Shown here: positions 44,501 to 54,100 of the stretch, one piece after another
How positions within the stretch are numbered: position 1 is the stretch's first letter
How the letters are laid out: every line of letters begins with the position of its first letter
Source of the DNA: JACKII01 sp963807085
GTDB taxonomy: Bacteria; Pseudomonadota; Alphaproteobacteria; Bin95
Direction of reading: 5' to 3'
NCBI GenBank assembly: GCA_963807085.1
Contig: CAWEBB010000018.1
Location: 73,542 to 137,541 of the forward strand
Length of the DNA stretch: 64,000 nucleotides
Program-made: the position numbers and the translations under genes
The notes under the pieces: model-generated
What the model saw: the letters and a program-made list of their open reading frames with translations, nothing else
What the model was told of the DNA's origin: nothing
Databases searched by the model: none

Positions 44501-45554
44501 CGACCTCCGCGCCTCGTCCGAGGTGGCGGCAGACGGCAGCTTTGTGGTGACGGTCGCCGGCAATGATGGAAGCAATGCGCCGGTCAATGCCCGCATCGCC
44601 GTCGCGGGCGATAACCTCAACGCCAGAATTCAAACCAAACGGGCAACCTTGGTGCGCCGGCCGGATGTGGAGGCGGCCATGACAGCCAACATTACCGCGA
44701 CCGGTCCGTTGCTAGGGCCGACGGTTGCGGGCGAAATCTTGGTCGATCGGGCCGAGGTCCGGTTGGTGAACGCCATGCCCCCCAGTATCGCGACATTGGG
44801 CGACGTGCGCATCAAGGGAGCGCCCGCGCCGCGGAAGAAGCCCCCCACGGATAGTCCTATCGAGCTGGACCTGCGGGTTCATGCGCCGGGCAACATTTTC
44901 GTTCGCGGCCGGGGGTTGGACAGCGAGTGGAAAATGGACCTGGAGGTGGGCGGCAACTCCAGTAAGCCACGGGTGACGGGCAGCATCGAAAAAGTCCGCG
45001 GCCAACTGGTGCTGGTCGGCCGAGAATTCGAATTGGACACGGGTAATATTTTCTTTTCCGGAGTGACGCCAATCAACCCGGATATCGACGTGAAACTGCT
45101 GCGGGAAACGGACGGTATTCGCGGTGGCATCGCGGTCACCGGCCGAGCATCCGATATCGACGTAAGCTTCGTCTCGACACCGTCCCTGCCCCAGGGCGAG
45201 GTCATGCCGCGGCTTCTGTTCGGCCGCTCGCGCCAGTCACTCACGGCGTTTGAGGCCATCCAGTTGGCGAGCGGCATCGCGATATTACTCGATGGATCCG
45301 GCGGCACGGTCGATCAGGTGCGCAGTGCGGTGGGGTTGGATGTCCTGCGCCTGGAAGACGACGACGACGGCACCGGCATTACGGTCGGCAAAAACGTGGC
45401 GGATGGAGTTTTTGTTGGGGCGACACAGCCGCTCGACGGCAGCGGACCCAAGGCGAAAGTCGAGATAGAAGTATTCGAGAATCTGGCGGTCGAGACCGAG
45501 GTAGGCAGCCAGGGTTCCGCCAGTGTCGGCGTGAAGTGGAAGCGGGATTTCTGA
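41589..45554 (+). CDS. tamB: TamB-like AsmA-family intermembrane lipid bridge protein
   Basis: A 1321-residue protein: N-terminal membrane or signal segment (FLIVVLVFTVGMLVPDNATA), then a very long beta-groove with a regular alternation of Ala/Gly/Asp-rich strands. The C-terminal third is the TamB domain (DUF490), with GQLVLVGREFELDTGNIFFSG, SLPQGEVMPRLLFGRS and LTAFEAIQLASGIAI. It ends with a strand similar to barrel signals (GVKWKRDF). With TamA it forms the translocation and assembly module, now thought to move lipids. Its start overlaps the tamA stop, so the pair is translationally coupled. Confidence 0.92.
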   Translation: MRFLIVVLVFTVGMLVPDNATARFSLLGLKNSLVQFALDRINVPGSLVITVEGVEEDKEGATDLVGLAVADGDGVWLRAERISMGWVPSRLLKGELAITKLVASNVQVLRAPNPGPEEKPPEDEESGPVEIKWPRAPLTVVVVGLRLNGVTVASGVIGDQPVAFDAEGSLRDEGDQQTATFNLTRTDEVAGQIRLDYQRDFEAETLRLSLDANEAPGGLVASLAGLPPESAAEVHIAGDGPVLDWQGDLRADIGNLGRMNGQITVPSVQPAEVRLDVQATAQGELQAAAKPLLDEPVNLNLDVLAEPDGLVTLHRLDVQGDLGSVSAKGSFDANAGNVDLAVDATLPHIGEPLLPGATAQDIGFKGTVSGLVDALDVSGKLQIANIESPDARVADLAVQADAHLSPETVDFTVTGNAAEITADKLELTEGAPVTLDIAGQLKGNSLTLQKAEVNGPLLHANAEGKADLAGGPVALTYRAEAGDLTPIAAAYGANAGGAFIVEGEISGALAKPTVEGTASLRQLMLDGQPVGDVELQHDVALGQTIEGTAQVRASTEPYGKVSADTAFQLDGNQLTITKLQANGLSVNASSDGTVTVDLEKTLIDGRLQWKADSLEPVGRVADVPLAGSSTGKLRLRPLEEKQAADLTANISGLRSGEMTAQSINLEAAVRDAFAEAPGLRADVSAQAVAAGGVDLPKLALSANGTLAALDLTATAAGTAPDGKEIAADLAARLGLAGSVQTIRVSRLDAQYGPEQARLASPLNLRIEGAVISAKGLDLDVPSGKVTGDVTLDGSRLRGNAAVTLADLGRWAELADLPVKGGKLNATAEFDTKRSATLNMSIRDLATDELPPGASGLNADIAADWNGREAVATATVTGGFGEPLKANARMALRPSSGLLPVPNKNAPLEGAVEWAGDLDALWAMVPAPDHYLQGKADVDLKIGGTVSEPTVAGKIELTDGRYENLETGTILADLRASSEVAADGSFVVTVAGNDGSNAPVNARIAVAGDNLNARIQTKRATLVRRPDVEAAMTANITATGPLLGPTVAGEILVDRAEVRLVNAMPPSIATLGDVRIKGAPAPRKKPPTDSPIELDLRVHAPGNIFVRGRGLDSEWKMDLEVGGNSSKPRVTGSIEKVRGQLVLVGREFELDTGNIFFSGVTPINPDIDVKLLRETDGIRGGIAVTGRASDIDVSFVSTPSLPQGEVMPRLLFGRSRQSLTAFEAIQLASGIAILLDGSGGTVDQVRSAVGLDVLRLEDDDDGTGITVGKNVADGVFVGATQPLDGSGPKAKVEIEVFENLAVETEVGSQGSASVGVKWKRDF

Positions 45555-45752
45555 CCACCGCTGCAAATCATTCCCCCGCCGGTCGCGCGCCCACTGAAAT
45601 ACCCGATCATGCCGGTGTCGTGCGGCCGTCAGCGCGGTTCATTCGCAATGCAAGCGTATGACGCGGGGTGCACCGTTGCCGGGTTCAGCCGAACAAGAAC
45701 TCTATGTGCCTATCTGGGAATCCTGGATCGACGATTGCGGTAAGGAGTTGGA

Positions 45753-47024
45753 ATGAACAACAATCTTCAGAGCCAGCCGGGCCCGCATCCAACCGTTTCC
45801 AAGCCGCGCGCCGCCAAAGGGGCGCCCAAGGGTTCCAGGGCCGGAACCCGCCGGCGATCATCGGACTTTTCCATTCTGACAATCGGGTTTCGCCCCCTGT
45901 TTCTCGGCGCGGGCATTTGGGCGGTGCTGGCGATGGCGCTATGGTTGATGTTCTTCCGCGGCCAAGTCGATCTGCCGACGGCGTTCGACCCGGTCTCCTG
46001 GCACGCCCACGAGATGCTGTTCGGCTATTTGGCCGCTGTCGCCGCCGGGTTTCTGTTGACCGCCGTACCGAACTGGACAGGCCGGCTGCCGGTCGCCGGC
46101 GGCAGCCTCGCCGGATTGGCGGCGCTTTGGCTAGTCGGCCGGGTCACCGTGGCGGTATCCGCTCATCTCGATCCTGTCACTGCCGCCGTGCTGGATCTCT
46201 CGTTTCTAAGCGTGCTCGCGGCCGTCATCGCCCGTGAAATCATCTCGGGCAGGAATTGGCGCAACCTGCCGGTTCTCATCATCCTCGCCACCCTCATCGC
46301 CGGCAACGCAGTGTTCCATTGGGAAGCGGCAACCGGCGAATATGCGGCCGAGGGCCTGGGCTTTCGCATTGGACTGGCGGCGGCCGTCATGCTGATCGTC
46401 GTTATCGGCGGCCGCATCATCCCGTCGTTTACCCGGAACTGGCTGGTCAAGCGCGGCGAGGCGGCGCGGCCGGCGCCGTTCGGGTGGTTCGACCGCCTGA
46501 CCATCGCTCTGACCGGCGCCGGGTTATTGGCCTGGCTGACACTGCCGCACATGCCGGAACTGGGTGTGGTCTTGCTGGCCGTCGGGATCGTGCAGCTCCT
46601 GCGCCTATGCCGGTGGTGCGGACACCGCACGGGCGCGGAGGCGCTGGTATGGATCCTGCATGCGGGCTACACCTTTGTTCCGATTGGCTTTTTGGCGATC
46701 GGCGTGGCGATGGTCTGGCCGGATTATCTGGACCCGATCGCGGCCCAGCATCTGTGGATGGCCGGTGCCATCGGTGTCATGACCCTGGCCGTGATGACAC
46801 GCGCGACACTCGGTCATTCCGGGCGCGAACTCACGGCCGGCGCGGGCACGACCGCAATCTACATGGCCGCCATCGCCGGCGCGATCGTCCGTCTGTTGCC
46901 GAGTTTCTGGCCGGAATACTCCATGATTTTCTACGATGTGTCCGGCCTGCTTTGGTGCCTGGCGTTCATCGGTTTTGTGCTGCTGTATTGGGGGGCATTG
47001 GTCCGGCGGCCGAAAAAAACGTGA
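45753..47024 (+). CDS. nnrS: NnrS family protein (heme-copper membrane protein of NO metabolism)
   Basis: A 423-residue membrane protein with about twelve helices after a polar N-terminal tail. NnrS-specific motifs are SILTIGFRPLFLGAGIWAVL, SWHAHEMLFGY, and LTAVPNWTGRLPVAG, with candidate heme or copper ligands in the His residues. It continues with VVIGGRIIPSFTRNWL and later LAVMTRATLGHSGREL. NnrS protects against nitric oxide stress in denitrifiers. ATG 45753 follows AAGGAGTTGG. It stands next to a nitrate-respiration regulator and the nar genes, which fits a role in reactive-nitrogen handling. Confidence 0.9.
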   Translation: MNNNLQSQPGPHPTVSKPRAAKGAPKGSRAGTRRRSSDFSILTIGFRPLFLGAGIWAVLAMALWLMFFRGQVDLPTAFDPVSWHAHEMLFGYLAAVAAGFLLTAVPNWTGRLPVAGGSLAGLAALWLVGRVTVAVSAHLDPVTAAVLDLSFLSVLAAVIAREIISGRNWRNLPVLIILATLIAGNAVFHWEAATGEYAAEGLGFRIGLAAAVMLIVVIGGRIIPSFTRNWLVKRGEAARPAPFGWFDRLTIALTGAGLLAWLTLPHMPELGVVLLAVGIVQLLRLCRWCGHRTGAEALVWILHAGYTFVPIGFLAIGVAMVWPDYLDPIAAQHLWMAGAIGVMTLAVMTRATLGHSGRELTAGAGTTAIYMAAIAGAIVRLLPSFWPEYSMIFYDVSGLLWCLAFIGFVLLYWGALVRRPKKT

Positions 47025-47062
47025 TGGGTCCGGCAACCTCGGAAACCCGGCATCCCCCGGGT

Positions 47063-47374
47063 TTAATCCTCGAGATCTGCGATCCAGGTTTTCGCCGCCA
47101 TGGCCTGGGGCAGGCCCAGCGTGCCGATGGAAAGCAGGGCTACCTGCTGCAAGGCGGCGGCCTCGATGCCTTCGGCCTTGGCACGCCTTGTGTGCGAATG
47201 CACTGCGCCCTCTGAGCCGGCCCCGACCGCCAGCGCCAGCTTGACCAGGCGGATTTCCCGCTCCGTCAGGGGCCCGGCGTCTGCCGTGGCTTTGCCCAGT
47301 TCGCTGTAAGCCTTCCAGATTTCGGGATGTTGTTCGGCTAATTCTTGCGGGGCCTGGGGCATCGTCTTCGGCAT
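47063..47374 (-). CDS. Carboxymuconolactone decarboxylase (AhpD-like) domain protein
   Basis: A 103-residue alpha-helical protein with the CMD fold. The core is GPLTEREIRLVKLALAVGAG, GAVHSHTRRAKAEGIEAAAL and QQVALLSIGTLGLPQAMAA. The usual AhpD redox pair CxxC is absent, and the equivalent position reads AVHSH. So a thiol peroxidase role is unlikely. ATG 47374 has AAGGAG about 9 bases upstream; GTG 47377 is equally possible. It lies between nnrS and the regulator, transcribed toward nnrS. The function cannot be stated. Confidence 0.78.
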   Translation of the reverse strand: MPKTMPQAPQELAEQHPEIWKAYSELGKATADAGPLTEREIRLVKLALAVGAGSEGAVHSHTRRAKAEGIEAAALQQVALLSIGTLGLPQAMAAKTWIADLED

Positions 47375-47412
47375 CACGGGTATCTCCTTTGAAACATCTG
47401 CGGGCGAAACGT

Positions 47413-48111
47413 CTATAGATCCGGATCGTCGATCAAGGGCGTCGGCTTGGCGAGTTTTGCCAAATCGTCCCGGTCCCGGATCGAGACGGTCGCGCCCTCT
47501 ACGGTTACGCCATAAGGCTGCAGCGCCTTGAACGCCCGTGACAGGTTTTCGGGCGTCATTCCAAGATAAGAGGCAAGCCGCCGCTTTTCGATACCCAGTT
47601 CGAAAGAGGTGCCGCCACCGGACAGGTCCATCTGTTGCAGCAGATAGTTGGCGAGGCGCTCGATTGAGGTGCGCAGTTTCAGACTCTTCGCGCTCTTGAT
47701 GACCGAGCGGTAGCTGTAGGCCAGATCGGCGACCACGGCGCGGGCAAACGAGCTATCGGCGTCGAAAACCGTGCGAACATCGACGGATGGCAACAGGACG
47801 ATTAGGGTTTTTTCCAGCGTCCTGGCCGACATCAGATAGGGCGCATCCCTGAGCGTGGCTGCCAGAATAAAGGTCGACACGGGCTGAAGCATCGCCATGG
47901 TCGTCTCGCGCCGGTTCCAGGATGCGAACAGTTCGACACTGCCTTCGATCACGATATGCAGAAAATCGCTCGGCTCCCCCTGGGAAACAAGCTCGATCTG
48001 TGGCGGGAAGTTCTGGACATAGGCCGCCCGCATCAGCGCATCGAAGTTGGATTTCTCCATGGCATGAAACAGCGGGAGGGAGCGGACTTTTTCGAACCGG
48101 GACAATTGCAT
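47413..48111 (-). CDS. dnr: Crp/Fnr family regulator without cysteines (DNR/NnrR-like)
   Basis: A 232-residue regulator with an N-terminal cyclic-nucleotide-type beta-roll (about residues 20-115, EGSVELFASWNRRETT), a dimerisation helix (about 122-148) and a C-terminal winged helix. The recognition helix contains E188-N-L-S191-R192, equivalent to the E-x-x-S-R of FNR that contacts TTGAT. There is no Cys anywhere, so it cannot hold an FNR Fe-S cluster. A heme/NO-sensing DNR or NnrR type is the best assignment. It is divergent from narK, with two TTGAT-N4-GTCAA boxes in the shared intergenic region. Confidence 0.85.
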   Translation of the reverse strand: MQLSRFEKVRSLPLFHAMEKSNFDALMRAAYVQNFPPQIELVSQGEPSDFLHIVIEGSVELFASWNRRETTMAMLQPVSTFILAATLRDAPYLMSARTLEKTLIVLLPSVDVRTVFDADSSFARAVVADLAYSYRSVIKSAKSLKLRTSIERLANYLLQQMDLSGGGTSFELGIEKRRLASYLGMTPENLSRAFKALQPYGVTVEGATVSIRDRDDLAKLAKPTPLIDDPDL

Positions 48112-48168
48112 GAGTACTCGTTGGTCGGATTAACGTAACGCGTCGCGTCAGAGCCAAAAGATAGTAGC

Positions 48169-48182
48169 TTGATAAATGTCAA
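48169..48182 (-). promoter_or_regulatory. FNR/DNR-type box TTGAT-N4-GTCAA, dnr side
   Basis: TTGATAAATGTCAA is a match to the FNR/DNR consensus half-sites TTGAT and (A/G)TCAA with four bases between. Its centre is about 64 bases from the regulator start at 48111, a place where it could control that gene, perhaps autoregulation. Confidence 0.72.
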
Positions 48183-48282
48183 TGTCAGAGCCGAATTTTT
48201 CCACCTCCCTGAAACAATTATATCAGCGCACGAAGCCATATTTCTGGATGGCTCGGTTATTTCCGAATCGTTGCAGCGTTAT

Positions 48283-48296
48283 TTGATCCATGTCAA
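48283..48296 (+). promoter_or_regulatory. FNR/DNR-type box TTGAT-N4-GTCAA, narK side
   Basis: TTGATCCATGTCAA again matches the FNR/DNR consensus. Its centre is about 90 bases before the narK ATG at 48379. If the box is centred near -41.5, transcription would start near 48331. It probably activates narK and the nar operon under low oxygen or NO. Confidence 0.75.
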
Positions 48297-48378
48297 ACGC
48301 CGCGCGCCCCGAAAGCGTACTTCGTGTTCTCGGCTATTTCAGGCTTCACGTTTTCTAACGAAACAAATAGGAACCGAG

Positions 48379-51143
48379 ATGCAGCTTCTCGATGGCGCCT
48401 CCGGCGCGGGCCAGAACCGCGCGCTATGGCTAAGCACAGTCGCCTTTACCGCCTGCTTCGCGGTCTGGACGATCTTTTCGATCATCGGCGTGGCGATCAA
48501 AGACGAACTTGGCCTGAACGAGTTCGAGTTCGGCCTGCTGGTCGCGACGCCGATCCTGACCGGCTCGCTCACCCGGCTGTATCCTGGGCGTCTGGACCGA
48601 GAAATACGGCGGGCGGCTGGTCTTCTCGCTCCAGATGATCCTGGCCGCCGCCGGCGCCACCTGGATGCTGACCTGGGCCGACAGCTATGTGATGTATCTG
48701 ATTGCGGCGCTGGGCATCGGCCTTGCGGGCGGCTCGTTCATCATCGGCGTGGCCTATGTCTCGCGGCTGGTATCGAGGCGGGGCATCAAGGCACGGCGCT
48801 TGGCATGTTCGGTGCGGGCAATGTCGGCGCGGCGGTCACCAAGTTCGTCGCTCCCTTCGTCATGGTGGCCTATGGCTGGCACGGCGTGGCCCATGTCTGG
48901 GCTGTCGCGCTGGCGGTCATGGGCGTGCTGTTCTTCTGTCTTCGCCAAGGACGACCCCGAACTGGTCGAGCGCCGCAAGACCGGCGCCAAAGCCCCGAGC
49001 TTGGCCGAGCAGTTCGCGCCGCTGAAGAACCTGCAGGTCTGGCGCTTCTCGCTCTACTATTTCTTCGTGTTCGGCGCCTTCGTCGCGCTGGCGCTGTGGA
49101 CTGCCGCACTACCTGATCGACGTCTATGAGCGTGGATATGCGGACCGCCGGCATGGCCGCGGCGGCGTTTTCGCCTCTCGGCCTCCCTGTTCCGCGCCTA
49201 TGGCGGGCATCTGTCGCGACCGGTTCGGCGCGCGGACAGTGATGTACTGGACCTTCGGCTTCGCGCTGATCCTGCTGTTCATGCTGTCCTACCCGCCGAC
49301 CGACTACGTCGATCCAGGGCAAGGACGGCCCGATCGCCTTTTCGACCCGGATGGGCCTTTGGCCGTTCGTCGCCGTGCTGTTCGTGCTCGGCTTCTTCAT
49401 GAGCCTCGGCAAGGCGGCGGTGTACAAGCACATTCCCGGTCTACTATCCGGAGCATGTCGGCGCGGTCGGCGGGCTCGTCGGCATGATCGGCGGCCTCGG
49501 CGGCTTTATCCTGCCGATCGTCTTCGGCGCGGCTGCTCGACCTGACCGGCATCTACACCAGCTGCTTTGCCTTGCTGTTCGTTCTGGTCGGCATCGCGCT
49601 TGTCTGGATGCACCTGTCGATCCGCGCGATGGAGCGCGCGGCGCATGGCGCCAGCGCTCGACGAACTGCCGCAGCTTGCCGGAAATGCAGGAGATCCACG
49701 ATCCGGGCAAGCACGGCGCATGCCGCGCACGCTGGAGGATTGGCATCCCGAGGACCCGGCTTTCTGGCAAGAAAAGGGCCGGGCCATCGCACGTCGCAAC
49801 CTCTGGATCTCGATCCCGGCGCTGCTGCTGGCCTTCTCGGTCTGGATGGTCTGGTCGGTGGTCGTCGCGCGGCTGCCGGCCATCGGCTTCGACTTCACGC
49901 CGGGCCAGCTGTTCTGGCTGGCGGCCCTGCCCGGCCTGTCGGGCGCGACGCTGCGGATCTTCTACAGCTTCATGGTGCCGATCTTCGGCGGCCGGCTGTG
50001 GACGACGCTGTCGACCGCCTCGCTGCTGCTGCCGGCCATGGGCATCGGCTACGCGGTGCAGAACCCCGAGACACGCCTTACCTGATCTTCCTGACGCTGG
50101 CGCTGCTGTGCGGGCTTCGGCGGCGGCAACTTCGCCTCCTCCATGGCCAACATCGCCTTCTTCTTCCCGAAGGCCGAAAAGGGCAACGCGCTGGCGCTGA
50201 ATGCCGGGCCTCGGCAATCTGGGCGTCTCGGTCATGCAGTTCCTGGTGCCGATCGTCATCACCACGGGCGTGTTCGGCGCTATGGGCGGCAAGCCGCAGG
50301 CCATGTCCGACGGCGGCCAACTGTGGATGCAGAACGCCGGCTTCGTCTGGGTGCCGTTCATCCTCGCGGCGACCGTCGCGGCCTGGCTCGGCATGAACGA
50401 CATCGCCGACGCCAAGGCCAGCTTCAGCGAGCAGGCGATGATCTTCAGCCGCAAGCATAACTGGCTGATGTGCGTCCTCTACACCGGCACCTTCGGCAGC
50501 TTTATCGGCTATTCGGCGGGCTTCCCGCTGCTGACCAGGCTGCAGTTCCCCGACGTGAACGCGCTGCAATTCGTGTTCCTCGGGCCGCTGGTGGGCGCGC
50601 TGTCGCCGCGCCGGAACCGGCTGGATCAGCGACCGTTCGGCGGCGGGCGGGTCACCTTCTGGACCTTCGCCTGGCATGATCGTGGCCGTCTTCGGCGTGA
50701 TCTTCTTCCTGCCGTCGGGCGGCGAGGGCGGCACTTCATGGGCTTCTTCGCCTGCTTCATGGCGCTGTTCTTCCTGACCGGTGTCGGCAACGCCTCCACC
50801 TTCCAGATGATCCCGGTGATCATGGGCCGCGAAGTCCCGCGCCTGATGCCGGAACTGGACGCCGAAGCGCACGCGGCGCCAGGCCGAGCGGGAAAGCGCG
50901 GCGATCATCGCCTTCACCAGCGCCATCGCGGCCTACGGCGCCTTCTTCATCCCCAAGGCCTACGGCACCTCCATCGCCATGACCGGCGGCCCGGTGGGGG
51001 CGCTCTGGGCGTTCCTGGGCTTCTACGCTGATCTGCCTGGTGATCACCTGGGTCTACTACACCCGCCGCGGCGGCCTGCTGCACGACATCGAACGCGCGC
51101 CAGGCGCACACCGCGCGCCGTTCCCGCAAACCTGCTTGCCTGA
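48379..51143 (+). CDS. narK: NarK1-NarK2 fused nitrate/nitrite transporter, many indels in this sequence
   Basis: Two major-facilitator domains are joined. The first (about 48379-49720) includes TVAFTACFAVWTIFSIIG and GAGNVGAAVTKFVAPFVMVA. The second (about 49730-51143) includes RLPAIGFDFTPGQLFWLAAL, FASSMANIAFFFPKAEKGN and ASTFQMIPVIMGRE. At least fifteen one-base indels, mostly insertions, shift the frame, for example near 48580, 48937, 49100, 49131, 49311, 49439, 50111 and 50208. Removing them gives the continuous fused form seen in Paracoccus-type denitrifiers. ATG 48379 follows GGAACCGAG. Role: nitrate import by proton symport and nitrate/nitrite antiport. Confidence 0.85.
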
Positions 51144-51156
51144 AAGGACGAGCACG

Positions 51157-54100
51157 ATGAGCCACCTGCTCGACAGACTGAACTTCCTGCAGAGCAAGGA
51201 ACTGGAACAGTTCTCCGACGGTTAGGCGCAGACCACCCGCGAAAACCGCGACTGGGAGGACACCTACCGAAACCGCTGGCGGCACGACAAGATCGTGCGC
51301 TCCACCCACGGGGTGAACTGCACCGGGTCGTGTTCGTGGAAGATCTATGTCAAGTCCGGCATCGTGACCTGGGAAACCCAGCAGACCGACTATCCCCGCA
51401 CCCGCGCCCGGCCTGCCCAACCACGAACCGCGCGGCTGTGCGCGGGGCGCCAGCTACAGCTGGTATCTCTATTCCGCCAACCGGGTGAAGAACCCGCTGA
51501 TCCGCGGCCGCCTGCATGAAAGCCTGGCGCAGGATGCGCGAGACGATGAGCGCCGGTCGAGGCCTGGACCACGATCCAGAACGACCCGATCCTGCGCGCG
51601 TCCTATGTCAAGACCCGCGGCAAGGGCGGCTTCGTGCGCGCCAGCTGGGACGAGGCGACCGAGATCGTCGCCGCCGCCAACGCCTATACCGCGCAGGAAA
51701 TACGGGCCCGACCGGGTCTTCGGCTTCTCGCCGATCCCGGCCATGTCGATGGTCAGCTATGCCGCCGGCTCGCGCTATCTGAGCCTGCTCGGCGGCACCT
51801 GCATGTCGTTCTACGACTGGTATTGCGACCTGCCGCCGGCCTCGCCGCAGACCTGGGGCGAGCAGACCGACGTGCCGGAAAGCGCCGACTGGTACAACGC
51901 CGGCTTCCTGATGCTCTGGGGCTCGAACGTGCCGCAGACGCGGACGCCGGACGCGCATTTCTACACCGAAGCCCGCTATCGCGGCACCAAGTCGGCGGTG
52001 GTCAGCCCCGACTATTCCGAGGCCGCCAAGTTCGGCGACATCTGGCTGGCGCCGAAACAGGGCACCGACAGCGCGCTGGCGATGGCGATGGGCCATGTGA
52101 TCCTGCGCGAATTCCACCTCGACCGGCAGGCCGAGTATTTCGAAGACTATGGCCGCAAATACAGCGACATGCCGATGCTGGTCCGGCTGGACGAAAAGGA
52201 CGGGCGGCTGGTGCCCGGCCGCTTCCTGCGCGCGGACGATATCGACGGCAAGCTCGGCGAAACCAACAATCCCGAATGGAAGACGCTGGCCGTGGATCGA
52301 CGTAGCGGCAACGTGGTGGCGCCGAACGGCTCCGTCGGGTTCCGCTGGGGCCAGCAGGGCCATTGGAACCTCGAGGAAAAGGCGGCCGGTGCGGAAACCG
52401 AACTGCAGCTCTCGCTGATCCTGGACGAAGACCACGACGAGATCGTCGAGCGTGGACTTCCCCTATTTCGGCGGCGAAGCCACGAGCCACTTCGTGCGCT
52501 GCGAGCATCCGGGCGTGCTGACCGCGTAACATCCCGGCACGCCGGCTGCAACTGGCGGACGGCGAGGCGCTGGTCGCGACCGTCTTCGACCTGTTCTGCG
52601 CGAACTACGGCCTTGATCGCGGTCTCGGCGGCGACTGGGTGGCGAGACTCCTATGAGGAGGATCTGCCGTTCACGCCGAAATGGGCGGAGAAAATTACCG
52701 GCGTCGCCGCGGACAAGATCACCACGGTCGCCCGGGAATTCGCGCGCAACGCCGAGAAAACCAACGGCAAGTCAATGGTCATTCTCGGGTGCCGGTATCA
52801 ACCACTGGTACCATATGGACATGACCTATCGCGGCCATCATCAACATGCTGGTGATGTGCGGTTGCGTCGGCCAGTCGGGCGGTGGCTGGTCGCACTATG
52901 TGGGGCAGGAAAAACTGCGCCCGCAGACCGGCTGGCTGCCGTTGGCCTTCGCGCTCGATTGGGGCCGCCCGCCGCGGCAGATGAACTCCACCGCGCCTGG
53001 TACGCCCACACCAACCAGTGGCGCTACGAAACCGTGACGGCGGACGAGATCCTGTCGCCGACCGCGCCCGAGCCGGCGACTGGGACATCAGCCTGATCGA
53101 CTACAATATCCGGGCGGAACGCATGGGCTGGCTGCCATCGGCGCCGCAACTCAAGACCAACCCGCTGGAGGTGCCGAAAGCCGCCAAGGCGGCCGGCATG
53201 GAAGCCAGAGACTACGTGGCGGAGAAGCTGAAGTCCGGCGAGTTGCAGATGTCGTGCGAAGACCCGGACGCGCCGGAAAACTGGCCGCGCAACCTGTTCG
53301 TCTGGCGTTCCAACATCCTGGGTTCGTCCGGCAAAGGGCATGAGTATTTCCTCAAGCACCTGCTCGGCACGGCTCACGGCATCATGGGCACCGATCTGGG
53401 CGAGGAAGGCCGGCAAAGGGCGAAGGAGGCCGTCTGGCACGACGAGGCGCCCGAGGGAAAGCTGGACCTGCTGGTCTGCATCGACTTCCGCATGAGCACG
53501 ACCGCCGTCTATTCCGACATCGTGCTGCCCACCGCCAGTTGGTACGAAAAGAACGACCTGAACACGACGGACATGCACCCCTTCATCCACCCGCTGCAGG
53601 CGGCGGTGGATCCGGCCTACGAGTGCAAATCCGACTGGGAGATATTCAAGGCGATCGCCAAGAAATTCCAGGAAGTGGCGCCGGAAATCCTGGGCAAGGA
53701 AACCGATGTAGTGGCCGTGCCGATCATGCACGACACCGCCGCCGAGATCGCCCAGCCGGAAGTCCTGGATTGGAAGAAAGGTGAGTGCGAACTGATTCCT
53801 GGCAAGACCGCGCCCAACTATGTCACGGTCGAGCGGGACTACACCGCCATCTATGACCGATATACCGCGCTCGGGCCACTGATGGACAAGCTCGGCAATG
53901 GCGGCAAGGGCATCAACTGGCAAACCCAAAAAGAGGTTCAGCTTCTGCGGGACTTGAACGGCGAGTGGCTGGACGGACCCGCCGCCGGTTGCGCGAAAAT
54001 CGATACCGATATCGATGCGACCGAGGTTGTTATGTCCCTCGCGCCGGAAACCAACGGCGAAGTCGCGGTCAGGGCGTGGGAGGAGCTGGGCAAGGTGACC

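Noticed and set aside
48635..50454. Several overlapping frames in the narK region on both strands
   Set aside because: They are pieces of one narK gene, plus antisense shadows, broken by indels.
51223..51225. Programmed readthrough or pyrrolysine at the narG TAG
   Set aside because: It lies in an error-rich patch with many indels and no suppressor tRNA or pyl gene is visible.
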